In this document: in pieces, positions 22,869 to 24,184 of the stretch
Position numbering within the stretch: the first letter of the stretch is position 1
How the letters are laid out: the number at the start of each line of letters is the position of its first letter
NCBI GenBank assembly: GCA_039187315.1
Contig: JBCCZQ010000050.1
Span: 1 to 24,184, forward strand
From: JANQQZ01 sp039187315
Lineage (GTDB): Bacteria > Planctomycetota > Phycisphaerae > Phycisphaerales > UBA1924
Direction of reading: 5' to 3'
DNA length: 24,184 nt
Translations under genes and position numbers: made by a program
The notes under the pieces: generated by a model
What the model was told of the DNA's origin: nothing
The model's input: only the letters and a program-made list of their open reading frames with translations
Database searches by the model: none

Positions 22869-23204
22869 ATGACCACGATCGACTACCGGACGCCGGACGA
22901 GCTCTGCCGACGCGTGCGCTACCACCGCCCGCGGCACCGCGCCGACCTGGTCCTCGCATCGCTCGATGCCACCGACAGGACCCGGGCCGAGCGGCGCAGC
23001 GAGTGCGGCATCATCGACGGCCCCGTTCTCTGGTGGCTCCGCTGGCGCGGCATCGTGCGGCAGACCGGTTCCGGACGCCTCTGGCTCGACAGTGTGCGTC
23101 AGCAAAAGCTGCGTGACGGGCTCGCGGTGCGCATCTGCGGCTACGTCGCGGCTGCCAGCCTGCTCTCGGGTGCCGCCATCGCGATGGCTTCGGCCGGGGT
23201 CTGA
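22869..23204 (+). CDS. Small C-terminally membrane-anchored protein (111 aa), unknown function
   Basis: Not recognised. Codon third positions are strongly GC, as in neighbouring real genes. Residues 1-75 form a basic, Trp-containing domain (RTPDELCRRVRYHRPRHRADL, then IIDGPVLWWLRWRGIVRQTG and SGRLWLD) that could be a small winged-helix-like fold. Residues 85-108 are one hydrophobic segment (RICGYVAAASLLSGAAIAMA) close to the C-terminus, so the protein is probably tail-anchored with its bulk in the cytoplasm. GGGGAG lies 7 nt before the ATG. It sits between two probable leucine-catabolism genes on the same strand but shows no enzyme-like motif. Confidence 0.65.
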   Translation: MTTIDYRTPDELCRRVRYHRPRHRADLVLASLDATDRTRAERRSECGIIDGPVLWWLRWRGIVRQTGSGRLWLDSVRQQKLRDGLAVRICGYVAAASLLSGAAIAMASAGV

Positions 23205-23239
23205 TCTGGACCGGGAGCATCTCGAACGGCGTCACTACG

Positions 23240-23245
23240 TAGACT
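23240..23245 (+). promoter_or_regulatory. -10 element TAGACT for leaderless HMG-CoA lyase gene
   Basis: TAGACT ends 6 nt before the ATG at 23252, with no ribosome binding site between. It indicates that the lyase can be transcribed separately from the genes upstream. Confidence 0.55.
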
Positions 23246-23251
23246 CGCCGG

Positions 23252-24184
23252 ATGCCCGAACGAGTCCGACTGACCGATGTCAGCCCGCGCGACGGGCTCC
23301 AGAACGAGCCGATCGGGCTCGGGGCCGGTCCTATCCCGACTGACCGTAAGGCAGAACTCGTCCGTGCGCTGGACGCGGTCGGCGTCGATGAGATCGAGAT
23401 CACCAGCTTCGTCAACCCGAAGTGGGTGCCGCAGCTTGGCGATGCGGCCGAGCTGTGCGCACAGATCGCGGGAACGAAACCCGACAAGGCCTGCTACAGC
23501 GCTCTGGTCCCAAACGAGCGTGGGCTTGACGGGCTGCTGGCCGCGAACGAGGCCGCGAGCAATGCAACCCGGCGGCGGGTGATCGACAAGGTCAGCGTTT
23601 TTACCGCGGCCAGCGAGACGTTCAGCCAGCGGAACACCAACGCGAGCATCGCTGAGACCCTCGAACGGTTTCGCCCGGTTGCGGAGCGGGCTCGGGAGGC
23701 GGGCCTGGCGACGCGGGGCTACGTCTCATGCGCAGTGGCCTGTCCGTTCGAGGGCTCGACCGACCCGGCCCAGGTCGCCGACGTCGCCGGTCGGCTGCTG
23801 TCGCTCGGCATCGACGAGATCGATCTGGGCGACACGATCGGTGCTGGCACGCCCGAGTCGATCGACGCGCTGCTGAATGTCGTGCTGGACGCTGTGCCTG
23901 TGGAGCGGGTGGTGTTGCACCTGCACGACACGTTCGGGCGGGCAGCGGCGTGCGTGGCGGCGGGCCTGTCTTCGGGCGTTCGCCGCTTTGATGGCGCAGT
24001 CGGCGGGCTTGGTGGGTGCCCGTACGCCTCGACCGCCACAACGCGCGCCCCTGGCAATATCGGTCTGGGTACGCTCGCGGGAGTGATCGAAGCGGCGGGC
24101 CATACCGTTGATATCGACCAGGCTGCGCTGAAATCGGCCGAGGCTCTCGCAGCCGGCATGCGCGCCCCCTCTGGCGGGAGCGAA
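23252..24184 (+). CDS. mvaB: Hydroxymethylglutaryl-CoA lyase (partial, C-terminal end off the right edge)
   Basis: TIM-barrel lyase that splits HMG-CoA into acetoacetate and acetyl-CoA, the last step of leucine degradation. 311 codons are visible with no stop, and family members are about 300 aa, so little is missing. The N-terminal signature TDVSPRDGLQNE (8-19) holds the catalytic Arg-Asp, SFVNPKWVPQLGDA near 48-61 is typical, HLHDTFG near 228-234 supplies metal-binding histidines, and GGLGGCPYA (250-258) contains the active-site Cys256. After GCPYA the sequence reads STATTRAPGNIGLGT instead of the common short GASGN-ATED loop, a local departure. The start is defined by the leaderless -10 element. 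A related pyruvate carboxyltransferase-like lyase is possible but less likely. Confidence 0.93.
   Translation, partial: MPERVRLTDVSPRDGLQNEPIGLGAGPIPTDRKAELVRALDAVGVDEIEITSFVNPKWVPQLGDAAELCAQIAGTKPDKACYSALVPNERGLDGLLAANEAASNATRRRVIDKVSVFTAASETFSQRNTNASIAETLERFRPVAERAREAGLATRGYVSCAVACPFEGSTDPAQVADVAGRLLSLGIDEIDLGDTIGAGTPESIDALLNVVLDAVPVERVVLHLHDTFGRAAACVAAGLSSGVRRFDGAVGGLGGCPYASTATTRAPGNIGLGTLAGVIEAAGHTVDIDQAALKSAEALAAGMRAPSGGSE

Noticed and set aside
21690..23105. 471-aa minus-strand open frame
   Set aside because: Shadow of the acyl-CoA carboxylase and the small membrane protein; no ribosome binding site or recognisable motif.

Overview
The window is GC-rich (roughly two thirds G+C by eye), compact, chromosomal bacterial DNA made mostly of housekeeping genes. 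Several features suggest a planctomycete, probably Phycisphaerae-like: Ala-Phe and Ala-Tyr prepilin processing sites, a long secretin operon with its own TPR lipoprotein, a HTH-receiver fusion protein, a large exported HEAT-repeat protein, and an rpsL-rpsG pair not followed by fusA/tuf. This assignment is an inference; no rRNA is present to confirm it. I see no CRISPR array, insertion sequence, prophage or integron.

Left part (1-7 kb): a ThiF/MoeB/HesA adenylyltransferase runs off the left edge and diverges from a GNAT acetyltransferase. Then come rpsG and rpsL (S7, S12; minus strand), a MazG-like pyrophosphohydrolase, a membrane SpoIIE/RsbU-type phosphatase behind a PduO-type cobalamin adenosyltransferase, and recJ. 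Convergent neighbours are separated by only a few bases or overlap.

Middle part (7-15 kb): a minus-strand envelope operon reads pseudopilin (GspG-like), small membrane protein, GspH/FimT-like pseudopilin, second small membrane protein, secretin, TPR lipoprotein. It looks like the substrate and outer-membrane half of a type II secretion or type IV pilus machine; the ATPase and inner-membrane platform are not here. Upstream on the same strand, behind its own terminator, is a Sec-exported HEAT-repeat protein with what looks like a degenerate CheY-like domain.

Right part (15-24 kb): a HTH-receiver response regulator; an orphan 117-aa gene of lower GC; an RNase HII-like gene translationally coupled to ribD; tRNA-Leu(CAG); recA; a divergent prepilin-like gene; an acyl-CoA carboxylase beta subunit; a small C-terminally anchored membrane protein; and HMG-CoA lyase, cut by the right edge. 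Carboxylase plus lyase suggests leucine/isovalerate catabolism.

The most notable global signal is in the promoters. At least eight genes on both strands have a TANNNT hexamer (usually TAGNCT) ending exactly 5 or 6 nt before the ATG/GTG, with no ribosome binding site. That spacing fits a -10 element driving leaderless mRNAs. The remaining genes carry clear Shine-Dalgarno sequences or are translationally coupled; rpsL fits neither class clearly.
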